Below, piece by piece: positions 24,682-35,705 of a stretch of 64,000 bases of DNA. The notes under the pieces were generated by a model. The model did not search any database and was not told the DNA's origin. It worked only from the letters and a program-made list of their open reading frames with translations. The position numbers and the translations under genes were made by a program. The stretch is taken from contig NW_022881614.1 in assembly GCF_003369915.1 (NCBI RefSeq), positions 310,001 to 374,000 on the forward strand. The letters are read 5' to 3'. The DNA is from Drosophila miranda (Eukaryota > Arthropoda > Insecta > Diptera > Drosophilidae). How positions within the stretch are numbered: position 1 is the first letter of the stretch; each line of letters opens with the position of its first letter.

Positions 24682-27600
24682 AAAAACAACAAGAGAGCGC
24701 AGGGCAACTCTCTTCATTCTACAATTTTGTTGCCAGCAGCAGAAAGCCAAACTTGTCCATAATGAACACCCTATCGACAGTCTGAGAAGAGAAAGGAAAA
24801 GTTTTGTCATGTTTGTGACACGCCTCCCAACAACATGCCTCATCCCATGCCACGCCATTCAATAGCATTGAAATGAATAATATAACATTATGAGGCAGAA
24901 AAAACAACCCAAATGAGACCCATTGTAGTTGCTGGATGGAGCTCTTTGTGGGCCATTGACTCCCTCCCATCCCCGGGGTGTGCCTGGCCCAAAGCAAACA
25001 AACAAAGTGAGAAAAAGTTGGCACATTCACTTACCAGATTAAAACGGATCCCGGATCCCGAAAACAGTATCACCAAGAGTTACGATTGCAAAAGGAAGTG
25101 GATCCAGAGAACGCACCTGTCGGTGAAAGGATTAAGGCCACAAAGTATAGTAGTTTGGGAACTACATCAATGCCAGTTAATTGCCAGTTAATCGGCTGCT
25201 CCCCCGCTACATCCCTGCTGTCTCTCTCAAATCAGATAATCCCTCAACCTCGGCGGAAGTTCACAAAGGTCTGCTGCTCGGAAAATTGCTCTGCGAACTG
25301 TATTAAACAGGGTCATATGCGCAATTATAAAGAAAGAACAAATCTTGAATAAAAGCAACGAAGAGCGCATACCCTGTTCTGGTATGGCCTCAACGGAACA
25401 CAGAATGGGAGAGGGTGTGTCAGCCTCTCGCATATGCCACAAAAAACTGTACTCTGCAGTGGATAACCACTGCCCCTGCCCCGAAAACCAGCGAAGTTTA
25501 TTTTCCATGAATTTCCCAGCAAACGGAAGTCGTCTGAGGCAGCGCAGCCACGAAACTCTTACCTCCATACCTCCCTCCCTCCCTGTCCACGTCGTTACGG
25601 CTGGCTGCTGCGTCGCTGAAGAGGCACTCGGATGGAAAGCAGCAGAGCTCTGGCACCCACTGCCCCACACAATAAAAAACTGGAGATCAGCGGCCACTTT
25701 ATTTAAATCGTGTGATCCGATGCGTTTGATCATTTGTTGTTGAGATTTGTTAACAAATTGATGGCCAAAGGCGGTCCCAACGGCACTCTGTGTACGAATG
25801 TGGACGTCATAATGTTAGCGCCCGACTGGATTGATTATCCACTTCAAAGGCGCTGATATTGTGGACAGGGGGATGAAAGTCGAAACATATCTAATTGCAA
25901 GTTAGATCCATACGAGAGGTCAAGTGTCGTGGTCTTCTATGTTTGCACATGACCCCTGAGGGTGCGGGGAGGGCAGAAACTCGAAGATGAGCCAGAGCAA
26001 GACTCAGATCCGGACCCAGAGCCGGACTAATCCTGTAATTACAAATCTATGGCTCACTGCTCGGCTGACTCTCTCTTTTTCTCTTCTCTGTCAAAGTCTG
26101 GCGAGAGCAGGCAGGACTCGGCAGAAAATCAATACTACGTCGCTTTCGTTCCTTGCGGCTCCTTGTTGCCCTCATAATTCTCATAACGTTGCCATTTGGC
26201 AGCATCTCCCTCGGGTCGATGTCGATGCCATCCATTCCATTCCGTTCGATTCGATTCGAGTCTGTTAGGGGTCTGTGAGGGGGTCTGTGAGGCTTTTACA
26301 TGGAATGTCTGCCCGATAAGAAAAATGCGCATAAGGGGCATTGAAATTTATGCCCTGAATTTATGCCCCTTCGCATTATATTTCCTCGGCTCTTTTCCCA
26401 TTTTAATACACGGTACTGCCAGAGCAGAAAGGGTATGCTATACTCGTACTGCGAGCAAATGAGGAAGTCGTTTTGCAATACATAAAAAGTTCAGGAATGT
26501 TGGTATCCACAAGTCGCATTGTCTTCCATTCCCTTATTCTGGTTCTATAATTTGCTTGTTGAAATGCTGCAAGTTGCGTATTTTATCGGACCTTGCAATG
26601 GCAATGGGATTTGGACTTGGAGTTGAGCTATGAGCAGGTCGCTGGTTATTGAGATAATAAGTTTTAGCTGTTCCCTGGGGGGCCCGCCTTCGTATCGTTG
26701 CTGCAGTAGGCGACAGACTTAATTTATGCAAATTACTCATCTGATCATTAAATGCTTAATCCATTGACAAACAGAGACGAGGCAGGGCTGGGTAGAGCTC
26801 TCCTGCTCTTCTGCTTTCCTTCTCTGCTCTGAGGCACCGCAAGGTTAATTTGCGAAATGCACCTAAACCACACATCAAGCCTGGTTACTGCTCAGACGAC
26901 TGGCCGGGCGGCCATTTGAATCCTGGGCATGCGACCAATATAAACCGAAACCACATCAAAAGCAACAGAACCGACCAGGCAAAGCCAGGAAAAGCAGCCA
27001 AAGGAGTCGAGAGCCGAAAGTTGAGAATTCTCTCTCCGGACAACTTCTGATGTATCCACATAAATCCGGTTTAATTAATTTAACCTGTCAAGCCGTTTGA
27101 TTGCATTTGAATGGCTTCAATCGAATGAAGTAGAAGTGTTACATGCAAGTCGGCATATAGTGCCCCAAACGGAGCGATAGAGAGGGCGAGGAAGAGAGAT
27201 AGAGAGGGAGAAATAGCAAAAGAGTGTGTCTGTTGCACTTGACAAGGAAAATTGATGTTACTTCGTTCGCTGGCATTTCATTTCCCTCGCGATTGTTTTG
27301 GAATTGATATTGAAAGCTGTCAATTTGCATTTGACATCGTTCTCCATTTTTGCCAAATCTGCACTTTCCCCCCGTTGTTTTTCCTTTTTCTTTTACTTTT
27401 ACTCCCTGTGCAACCGATTTTCCCAGCTGCTCGTGGAATCGCTTCGTTTATATACATTTTCTGTTATTTTTTGTTGTGATTTTTTCAGTTGATTTGCCTG
27501 CCATTTGCCATTTGGGGAATGAAAATAGGTATGGGTCTTGTATGGAAGCGAGAGTGGGAGGGATGGTGCGCTGGAGAACTGTAGCACTGGAAAATCGCTG

Positions 27601-28271
27601 TTTGACTTTGATGTGTTTGACATTGTTTTCGTTTTTCGATTTTCCGGGGCCCCACAAAACGCTCGACATTTGCTCTAGAGAAGCAGCAAGAGTGTGTTCA
27701 ATGGAATCAGAGAGTTTGGGGATCCTGGGGCCTGGTCTTCGATTCCTTGTTTATGTCAACGGCAATGACTTTGTCATGTCACGGCCTTTATTCAGGAGGG
27801 TATTCCCCACTAAACCATGCAAAATCCACACAAACACCAATACCAACCCCAATAGTATTATCTTTGCTGTCCATCAATTAAAGAGTTTTGGCCCCAACAC
27901 TTTCGAACCTCAGATTCCCTGCCTGACTTTGTCACATTTAATTATTTTATTTCAGCAAATTATGCCACAGGAAATTACACGTTTGTCCGACTATAATGAA
28001 GCCATATGCTCGTGCTACGAGCAGTAGTAATATTCCATGAACTATGGGTGAAGTGTGGGAGTGCATTTACTCTACTCTTGTGTCGTGTCTGCCGCTTTAA
28101 AGGCTACTTTGGGGAAGCAGTGGCTAAAATGTTCGCTTTAAATATTTACCGCGCTGAAGAGCCAGAAGCGGGCTCATAAATATTTAGGAAGCTGAAAGCG
28201 AAAAAAGATGAATGGAGCTGGTGATGGCACGATGGGTGGATGGGGTCTGCGGAATAAATTGTTAACACGCA
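24682..28271. other. Long non-coding stretch with one possible terminal exon
   Basis: Most open frames are unsupported. One feature stands out: a T-rich tract and TTTCAG acceptor at 27946-27955 is followed by a frame ending TAG at 28025-28027 (QIMPQEITRLSDYN, then EAICSCYEQ), which could be a small last exon. It is isolated, so I do not call a gene. Repeated TTCGATTCGATTC-type simple sequence is at 26238-26262. Confidence 0.35.
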
Positions 28272-28407
28272 TTCGACTCGGCTATTGATGCTGATCAAGA
28301 ATATATACACTTTATGGGGTCGGAAACGATTCCTTCTGGACGTTACACACATCCACTTTTACCACAAATCTAATATACCCCAATACTCATTTTGAGTATC
28401 GGGTATA
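28272..28407 (-). mobile_element. DINE-1 5'-end fragment
   Basis: Only the TATACCC-end portion is present (CGACTCGGCTATTGATG through GAGTATCGGGTATA), about 136 bp, with the microsatellite core and 3' half lost. It matches the corresponding part of the full copies with one or two changes. Confidence 0.9.
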
Positions 28408-28674
28408 AACACATTCAGACTGGAGGGACTTAGTTGGTATACGGAAAAGTGCGGCATCCTCCATAAATTATATACATTAATTGAACGACATTTGTGTCTA
28501 TAAATATGTGGTGTGTGAATCAGGGAAATTCACTGTGTGAGCCATAAGTAATGTTGCACAGGCCGCAACTGGTTAATCTCTACAGTACTATCCGAAGCAG
28601 TAGGTGAGCGCAATCACGATCAGCGCGGCTATCCGGAAACGGACTGTGAACTGTAGATTACGCTTTAATTGCAC

Positions 28675-29068
28675 TTAACCTAAGCTTATTACAAGTAAAA
28701 TTAAGTAATCTGGGCCATACGGCGACGGGCCTAGTCGGGGATATTGCATGGCGTGCCGCGGGTGGATGTAGTGGGAGCCGGAGTCGTCGTTGTCCTGGTG
28801 GATGACACTCATCAGGATCAGCAGACTGCCAGCAGCGAGGGCCCGCAAGATCAGGCCGACGGCGCGATGCTGGTGAGATCTGATCGATGTGAATATTTTC
28901 AGAGTATTTTGCTGGGGCTACGGGTTTTAAGCTGTACCGGCTGTACTGTTCGAGAATGGGTAGATTCCCAGTCGGGGCTATGGTATTGCCCCGTTCGATC
29001 GCGCTGTCGTCATCAAGTGATTGACATGGCATCGATATGAGGTAGACCTCTTCATCTCGCCATCTCAT
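28675..29068 (-). CDS. Small membrane protein, two exons (tentative)
   Basis: Exon 1 is 29068-28922 from ATG (MRWRDEEVYL); exon 2 is 28869-28675, ending at TAA. Exon 2 has clear coding character: a hydrophobic stretch (GLILRALAAGSLLILMSV), then an acidic and His/Pro/Tyr-rich tail (HQDNDDSGSHYIHPRH) and a second short hydrophobic end (LILLVISLG). The acceptor CTCACCAG at 28870 is good; the donor I chose (CCC/GTAGCC) is weak but keeps phase and gives a 52-bp intron. Without splicing, the single frame from 29068 ends in a Pro/Arg-rich tail that looks like translated non-coding sequence. The predicted product is 113 residues with a type II or tail-anchor-like topology. Family unknown. It lies about 280 bp downstream of the next minus-strand gene. 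Confidence 0.42.
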
Positions 29069-29345
29069 TGCAGTTTTTAAAAATGCTTCACGAATTGGGA
29101 GTACGAGGAGTCTTTATAATCTTCCAGCTGATCCCATTGCTCCCGTGATCTACTTCTGTGGAGTGGGTGAAGGTCGTTTGCCATTTCTTTGGGGTATAAT
29201 GGTGTATAAATAATGCGCAGTGTGTGCTAAATTTTTGGCATCCATCAACCCCTCCTACGTGCGTCGACTCTCAAAGCAGACACAATTACTGCGAATGCTG
29301 CGCATTTTTTGTGGAAGAATCGCAGAAAGTTTGCTGCCGATGCTG

Positions 29346-29691
29346 TCATCCGCTGAAAGAGCCCTGATCTTCTTCCAAACTCCACTCCAGCAATGCAGCT
29401 GCAGCACGGACTAGACGGGGCACAGGTTTGACTGTAGAAATCTGAAGCAATCGAATCAGTTGGCGATGGCTCTTGGGGGAGAATGTATGAACTTCCGCTT
29501 ACCGCACGTAGCGCTGGAACTTTGGACTCCTCGACAGTTGGGTGCAGCGGCGCCAGAGGCTTCTTGCGATGTGTATGGAATGCCTGGCCCAGGTCGGGTA
29601 AAGGCGCTGCAAGTGCGGCATCTTTCGGCAAGATAGCGACTCGAACTGAAAATGAACGGCTAGCGCAGGCCTTCTTCAGGTAGGTTTTCAT
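29346..29691 (-). CDS. Small basic protein of 94 residues, two exons
   Basis: Exon 1 (29691-29503) begins MKTYLKKACASRSFSVR and ends in phase 0 at a consensus donor CG/GTAAGC. Exon 2 (29441-29346) follows a GCTTCAG acceptor and ends at TGA. The 61-bp intron is the modal Drosophila size, and the join gives a compact 94-residue product whose second exon is amphipathic and acidic at the end (ALLEWSLEEDQGSF). The unspliced frame is longer (148 codons) but Cys/Arg-rich and unlikely. No domain or targeting signal is recognised beyond a basic N-terminus that might suit mitochondrial import. It is divergent from the protease gene that starts about 330 bp away on the other strand. Confidence 0.5.
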
Positions 29692-30025
29692 TTAGCGACA
29701 GCCCCAGCCCTATGCAGTTGCAGCTGCCCTCTGTCCCGCCACGCCACAGCTGCATAGCTGCTATACAATACACAGAGGGATGCTCTTGGGTAAGGGCTGT
29801 ACAATGATCTATAATATGGTGAGATCTCGTAGAAAAAAAGATGTTCTTTACAGAAGAGCGTGCGATGAATAGAGACGGAGATTCTCTCTAAGAATCGTTG
29901 GGGATATGTCTGTGTCTGGTGTCGGTGTCGTTGGTGCATTTTGGAGCAGGCGGAGAATGTCTGTCGATGGTCTGGAAGTGGGCAACTGGTGAAAAGGAAC
30001 TCATGCCGACTCCCCGATCTTGCAG

Positions 30026-31282
30026 ATCCCTCATTTTGCACAACCTTTAAGCACAAGCCTGGCTGGTGTAAGCACTTCGGAGAATGTGCCTACCTCAGGG
30101 ATCTTTTTACGAAAATTAAGAAAGGATTACCGCTAACTGAGGAGGAAACGAGGATCAAGGAAAACGCTGGCTGCTCAACCAAAAAGGGTAAGTCACATGA
30201 TGATCTCTTTGGAATGTGCACTCAACGATCCGTAGGCATTCGTCTGCTGCGAAGAGCACGTGAACGGAACGGGACTGGAGCTGCTACAGCAGTCTGAGGA
30301 GGCATGCGGCAAGTTCTTGAGACTCAAGGTGCTTGGCGGCAGCGAAATTAAGATGGGATCGAGACCTTGGATGGCTCTGCTCAAGTATGATGCTACAGAA
30401 CCCGGCACCCAGGGAAGGGGCCAATTTCAGTGTGGTGGTTTCCTGCATCGCTGAACGAATCGTTTCACTGGTCCTAACTCTCCTTTCGCAAGCAGGCTTC
30501 GTCCTAATCGCCGCTCACTGCATGATCAATGGATTCCCGTAAGTAGATTTCAGCCTCTGTCCAACCATTCAACCAATCATTTAAGTCTGATCTCTGAGCA
30601 GCGTGGCAGTAAGGCTTGGAGAGCACAATATTACCTCTGAGGTGGACTGCAGGATTGTGGACTCGAAGACAAGTTGTCAGCCGCCCTACGAGGACATTGG
30701 CATCGAAAAGATCATCCCGCACGATGGATACTCGAGATTCACCCAAAAGAATGATATAGCCCTCGTCAAGCTGGTGAGGGACGTGGTGTTTAAGGGTAAG
30801 CGCTTCCTCCACGTGGAAATCCTATATCATGTCGTAACGTGGTATTTTCTATGGCCAGATCACATCAATCCCATATGCCTGCCACTCTACGTAGAGCTGG
30901 AAAAGAGTATCCTGGCGACGAAAGTTATGCGAGTGACGGGCTGGGGCAGACAGACGGCCCATGGGAATGATTCCGATGTTCCCATGGAGGCTGGGGTCTC
31001 CCGCCTGCCCCTCGCCAGCTGCATCGCTATGCAGAACAGATCCATCGCCAAGAACCAGATCTGCGTCAGCGCCTCCCTCCAGGACAGCTGCAAGGGCGAC
31101 TCTGGAGGCCCCTTGCTCTCCCCTTGAAGAGCAAACAGCGCTTTGTGCAGATCGGCATCGTGAGCTACGGCCCCGAAAACTGTGGCCAAAAGGAGCTGGG
31201 AGAGACGGGGGAGGGTAAGACATCAATCTACACGGACGTCACCAGATTCATTCCCTGGATCACCCGGACTGTGGCCCAGTAG
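30026..31282 (+). pseudogene. CLIP-domain serine protease (Grass-like), disrupted
   Basis: Exons at 30026-30187, 30236-30456, 30496-30538, 30602-30795 and 30859-31282; four of the five match the exon layout of the paralogue at 52.3-53.7 kb (43 and 194 bp exons are identical in length). Domains: CLIP (DPSFCTTFKHKPGWCKHF), linker, then trypsin-like S1 with RPWMALLKY, catalytic His (IAAHC), Asp (NDIALVKL) and Ser (DSCKGDSGGP). The upstream signal-peptide exon was not found. Lesions: phase mismatch at the first intron, a 1-bp frameshift near 30445, loss of the GT donor at 30457 (GAATCG), and a 1-bp frameshift at about 31123. In the family these are secreted zymogens activated by cleavage after the CLIP domain, acting in Toll or melanization cascades. 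Here no active enzyme is expected. Confidence 0.8.
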
Positions 31283-31455
31283 CAGCATTAGCGCCCAGAT
31301 GCAGTATATAATTGCATAAATATATGAAATAAGCTTGGGTACACAGAGTTCTCTTGCTTAGTGAATATAAATAATTTAGAACCGACTAATTGGGCATCTA
31401 ATGCTTAAAATTAAACCGCCTCCGTCGTATCACGATTAATGATGGCCTCCACAAT

Positions 31456-31803
31456 CTAGGTGAGGCGCTGGGCTCTCGTCAGCTTCCACGATACACAGGA
31501 CAGGGATGTGATGAAGAAACCAATGCCTAAGCAACCGATGGATACATTAGGACGGGATGGGGTGGGATGGAATGGAATGGAATGCAAGGGGATGCAGCAC
31601 TTACCCATTAGCAATATTGCCTCGGAGGTCTCGTCCTGCCAGGCTTTGGAGACGACGCAGATCAGAATGAAGCCGCTCAGCAGGCAGAAAGAGCCGACGA
31701 CTACGGCCAAGGTGATCAAAATGATGACGGGATCGTTTAGAGTCCTGTAAGCGAACAGCGTGTGGCACAAAGATCTCTTGCGTGGAAGTGGCGACATATA
31801 CAC
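31456..31803 (-). CDS. Small single-pass membrane protein, copy 2 (two exons)
   Basis: Exons 31605-31803 and 31456-31526 are joined across a 78-bp intron (31527-31604) with the same consensus sites as copy 1, giving 89 residues. Basic N-terminus (PLPRKR), one long hydrophobic segment (residues about 23-52), an acidic turn (QDETSE), then a short hydrophobic stretch and basic C-terminus. It is convergent with the protease pseudogene: the two stop codons are about 170 bp apart. Unlike copy 1 its upstream DNA is not interrupted by a LINE immediately beyond the TATA-like box, so this is the likelier ancestral locus. Family not recognised. Confidence 0.62.
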   Translation of the reverse strand: MYMSPLPRKRSLCHTLFAYRTLNDPVIILITLAVVVGSFCLLSGFILICVVSKAWQDETSEAILLMGKCCIPLHSIPFHPTPSRPNVSIGCLGIGFFITSLSCVSWKLTRAQRLT

Positions 31804-32025
31804 ATCCTTACTGAGTCGGAAGAGGCGGAAGATGGTTTAATTAGTTCTAGACAGGGAGAGAGGGTCTTGGGTAAACTGCGATACGAACCAGGCTTGGGCG
31901 TAATTCGGAAGAATGGGAACAGCTCTGCACTCCATCGCGCACGTCGATACACTGAATGGAAGCCCTTTGTCCGTTCGATTGGGCTCTTCCTCTTTTGGGT
32001 GGCTGCCTGGCTCTGGCACTATTTT

Positions 32026-32035
32026 CTATATATAG
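32026..32035 (-). promoter_or_regulatory. TATA-like box of the small membrane-protein gene
   Basis: CTATATATAG (palindromic) lies about 223 bp upstream of the ATG on the minus strand; the same box is at 667-676 in copy 1. The duplication ends two bases beyond it in both copies. No initiator could be fixed, so its role is inferred from sequence and position. Confidence 0.35.
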
Positions 32036-32037
32036 CT

Positions 32038-34028
32038 CCATCAGCTGACGACGGAGTCGCAGACGGAATCGGCGTTGGGGTGGGGGTTGGGGTTGTATTG
32101 TGGATGCGACTCGTTTTTTTATTTATTGCCGCAAAGGAAGTGCTGCGCTCTAACGGAACTAGACAGATGCGAATGATGAAAATTAACTGAAAAGTTTATT
32201 AAATATGCAACAGCGGGGAAATGCGTGAAAGGTGGGGAAATGGAACTGAGGGAGGCAAGAGGCAAGTGACAGCTAACGAAGGAGAAATAATGAACGTTGA
32301 ATGTTTAAACAAAGCGAAAGTCCTAGACAATGCCGGGGAGCACAATTGGCGGGGAGAGTGGCGGCCACGGCCGTGCGGCATTCAAATCTAGCCTACAACT
32401 TTGCTTAATGCTATAACCATGTTAGGGGCACGCCACAAGAAGCAGAACAGGGACTAGGACGAGTAGGCTACAGCAGCAAGGAGTTCGGGGGGCAAGGTGG
32501 AGATGGAGACGGTGGTGGAGGCGCACATGTAAATGGGATCACGGGCAGCAACAATTCCCTGGGAAGTCAAGACAGCGACACTCACACACACACAAACACA
32601 CACAGAGGCAACTGGCTTCATTTTGTGGCAAGAAACACAATCAAATGCATTGGCCTAAAATTCCGTCGATGATCCCCCTGGAATTTACACGGATATCGTG
32701 TCCGAGGGGTATATAAGAATTAAAATACCTCTGTGCTGCTGGTGCTGTTGCTATTTTCTTTCCCCATCCCCTCCGCAACACTTTTAAGCTTGTTTATTTG
32801 TATTTTCCTGCATTCAACGCTACTATGCCATGCCATGCCATGCCATCCCTCTCTGGGTCCCAGTTCCATTCTGATTCCCGCTCAACTGGCAGAATGATAT
32901 ATGTGCCTGGCATGCGTCGCCCGTTGTTATATTTTTGGCCCCGACTCAGACTTATGATATGGCCTCAGCTTTCCCCTTACCCCCTCCCCTCCCGTTTCTA
33001 GGCGGCATGAATTATTGTCGCTGTGTGAAATTTTCAATTTCATAAAAAGGCAAACAGCCCTATATAGATGTTTCCCCATAAATGATTCGAACTACGGGAA
33101 TGAATGCTCCCTGGTAGCACTTTTAGGGCCCCATCTTTGATATGGGCTCGGCTCCTCCCAGCTCCTCCAGGGGTCTCGGCTAATTGCCAAAGTTGGTCCC
33201 CGAGCGCTAATCGGCAGTAAGTAGATTGGTTTTCGGCCATCGCCTTGTAGGTACAAATATTTAAATTTCCACAAATAATATAGGTATATATTGTATCATT
33301 ATCCTTTAGCATGCGCATGCTGCTGCTTCTACTCCCGCTCGTGGAGCATCCTCGAGATCCTAGTCCTACTACTGCTCCTGCTTTTGGTTGTGGCTCTGTT
33401 TCTGTCTATGGCTTCCTGCCAGCTTGCCGATTTAATTCGTTTGCATAAATTTCCGTTGTTTTTTTTTGTAGCTTTGGTGGGTCACAAAACCGAGTCCTGC
33501 GGCTCTTTTATGCCTTCTATGTCGGGGGTTCCTTCTGCTTCTGTTTCTGCTTCTGGAGGGGTGTGTCTCTGCGTGCATGGCTCCATTTTTTATTATTTTG
33601 TTGTTTTGCGTTACGAAATTCGATTTTAATGTGCTGGCAAATGGCTTAAATATTTTCTTGTGCTCTTTGGGGGTTGTGCTCTAAGCTCTTTTTCTGGCAA
33701 CAAAAAAACTTCTCCTGCTAGTTCTATGCGTTCTTTTATGTTTTTGGGAGAGTAATTGTCAATTATGCTGAGCGTTGGCCATCTTTTAGTTGATCAATAA
33801 TTCATTGGGGCTCCTGGCCCCTGGCCCCGGGCCCCTGGCCCTTGCCCTTACCCCCAGTAACCGCTGTCCCAGCTGCTGGTCTGCTGGACCCCGACAATTG
33901 CTGTGGTTCTGTTCCTCGGTGGGTCATAAATCATCATTTATATTATTAACAAGGGATCAAAGCAGACAATCCAAACTCTACACACGAACACACACAGATA
34001 CTCAACGGAACACGCTCTGTAGAACCAA
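32038..34028. other. Non-coding host DNA
   Basis: No gene seen. Simple sequence includes (CA)n near 32580-32602, a CCATG repeat at 32825-32848 and Leu-rich frames from CT-rich DNA at 33300-33420. Confidence 0.45.
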
Positions 34029-35240
34029 AGGGGTCAATTGACCCCTCTCGAACTAGTTCTGCGCTGCTTACCGCGCAACTAGCTACGCAACTAGTTACGC
34101 GGGAAGCGAACGCGGACCAGGTCTTCGTCGACTACAATGTACTAGTTTTGCAACTAGCTAGGCGGGAAGCGAACGCGGACCTGTCGAAAAAGAACCGAAA
34201 AACGAAGCCGCCTTCGGTTTGTTTTTGAAGGCGGCAAATAACCGCAATTCCGTGGAGTTACAGTGCCCACTCAGCTAGTTTTTACCGAGCCACGACATGC
34301 AATAAGCACCGAAATGGTAAGTTAATCGTGATATTTTACTGTAGTTGCGCTCGTGGAATGAAAGAGACAAGAATTTACACAAACAAAATGCATTTGTTTT
34401 CCTCGTTTGCTTTATGCGTTGATTTTGTTCACTTCTGTACAACATCTAATCGCTGGAAGAGTCTTTTGTGTAAACATTTATTAAAAAAGTGGAAAAGAAT
34501 TAATAAATAAATCAAATTAATATAAACAGGTACGTGCAAATATATATTATATATTTCAAATAAAATGATGAGCAAAAGGCATTTGCGTAGACTCCGTAAG
34601 GGTGAAAGGGACGCTAAAATTGAAAAGTTAGCTTTGTGCAGGAAAGATAACAGATAACAGCAAGGAAATCGATTCTCCAGCCAGCTGGCGTTTTGAGCGG
34701 CTTAAACTTTATTGAGTGAGGAAATTGTTCTAGCCTATAACGTCGATGGGGTCCAAGGGAAGAAGGCCCTTAGGACCCACAAAGAATTTTTTGCAGCTTT
34801 GCTAGGTAAAATACCATTTACACTTCTAGAGATTTAAAAATTTTTCATATAAATTAAAACAAATATTAATTACAGAATGTATTTCGCCTGGCGATGAGCC
34901 CCCCGAAAACACTGTGCGAAAGGCAATGCAAAGGATGAAGAAAAGGGTTTTTAAGAAGAAGTGTCTTGCCAAAAACCAGGATTAGGCTAAGCATCATAAA
35001 ATTAAAAATTATTCGTTATAATGAAAGACATTGTGTTTTTATTTTTGTATTATTCCAGACTGCCAGATTGACTACTACCAATAGTCAGTTCGGAACTAGT
35101 TACTGGTAACTAGGTCAGAGCTAGCTACAGGTAATCGAAGGGTAGTCGAGTGGGGAACTAGTTGCTGGCTTTCTACTGGTAACTAGTTCGGAACTACCTC
35201 CTGAGCAACTAGCTACAGGTAATCGAAGGGTAGTCGAGCG
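34029..35240. repeat. AACTAGYT-rich direct repeats and palindromes flanking a broken gene
   Basis: Left cluster: an 18-bp perfect palindrome at 34029-34046 (AGGGGTCAATTGACCCCT) and a 31-bp direct repeat at 34088-34118 and 34151-34181 with two mismatches, starting CAACTAG. A 9-bp-stem hairpin (GCCGCCTTC / GAAGGCGGC, 11-base loop) is at 34207-34235. Right cluster: an identical 30-bp direct repeat at 35121-35150 and 35209-35238, starting CTAGCTACAGG, among many AACTAGTT/AACTAGCT words. Clusters on both sides of one gene suggest subterminal repeats of a DNA transposon; no terminal inverted repeat was found. Confidence 0.55.
34565..34985 (+). pseudogene. Two-exon basic protein remnant (possible DUF4806-like C-terminus)
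   Basis: ATG at 34565-34570 starts a very basic stretch (SKRHLRRLRKGERDAK). A 7-bp tandem duplication (GATAACA, 34646-34659) breaks the frame, and a further shift occurs near 34712. The frame then reads SEEIVLAYNVDGVQGKKAL up to a GTAAAA donor after 34805; a 70-bp intron ends TTACAG at 34875, and exon 2 (34876-34985) reads KAMQRMKKRVFKKKCL to a TAG. The pattern of a short helical region with GKKAL, then a Lys-rich terminal helix, resembles the C-terminal DUF4806 domain of many insect uncharacterised proteins, several of them TE-borne; this is from memory of the family pattern. Coding character across the splice is good, but the copy is decayed. Confidence 0.45.
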
Positions 35241-35705
35241 GGAACCAGGGGTGGTTCCGCCCTAGGACATGCATGTGTTAAATTCTCCGCTGAAACACAT
35301 TGCGGGTAATCGATCTGGAACCAGGGAGGTGAGAATGGTAGCTAGTGCGGCACCAGTGCGGAACTAGTTGCCTGGTACTAGAGGGCGGGAACACTTTCAT
35401 ATGCATATGCGAGAGTGCATATGTGTGTGTGCGTGTTAGCCGGAAACCAGAACAACCGCTAACGACAAGGGAGTGTGTCCGTCCGCCCGCTGCTCTCCGA
35501 AACGAAAGGCTTCTCCGGCAGCGAAAGCATCAAAAACGATGTTGGACCTGAAGTCGAATCCTGTCCGACCACGGTCACGGTACAGTCAGAGCTAAATGCG
35601 TATGCCTTCTGTTCAAACATGAACATATTATCGTCAATACAATGCCACTTTCGGCCCCTTGCTGAATGTTTAAAATATAAATAGATTATTGTACACATAA
35701 ACTCA
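35241..35705. other. Stretch before the BEL LTR; possibly part of the same LTR
   Basis: It holds a 69-codon frame (35475-35684) ending just before an AT-rich run, with no family match. Because the 3' LTR downstream is missing its start, I cannot exclude that the BEL LTR begins inside this stretch rather than at 35706. Confidence 0.4.

Larger units (their letters stand above)
31360..32037. repeat. Right copy of the 678-bp duplicated segment
   Basis: Matches 1-678 at offset 31359 with about four substitutions. It begins 77 bp after the protease stop codon and ends just upstream of the TATA-like box of the minus-strand gene. Confidence 0.95.

Noticed and set aside
27350-28027. 225-codon plus-strand frame as one protein
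   Set aside because: Composition is simple-sequence-like over most of its length and antisense frames of similar quality exist; only the last 24 codons have splice support.
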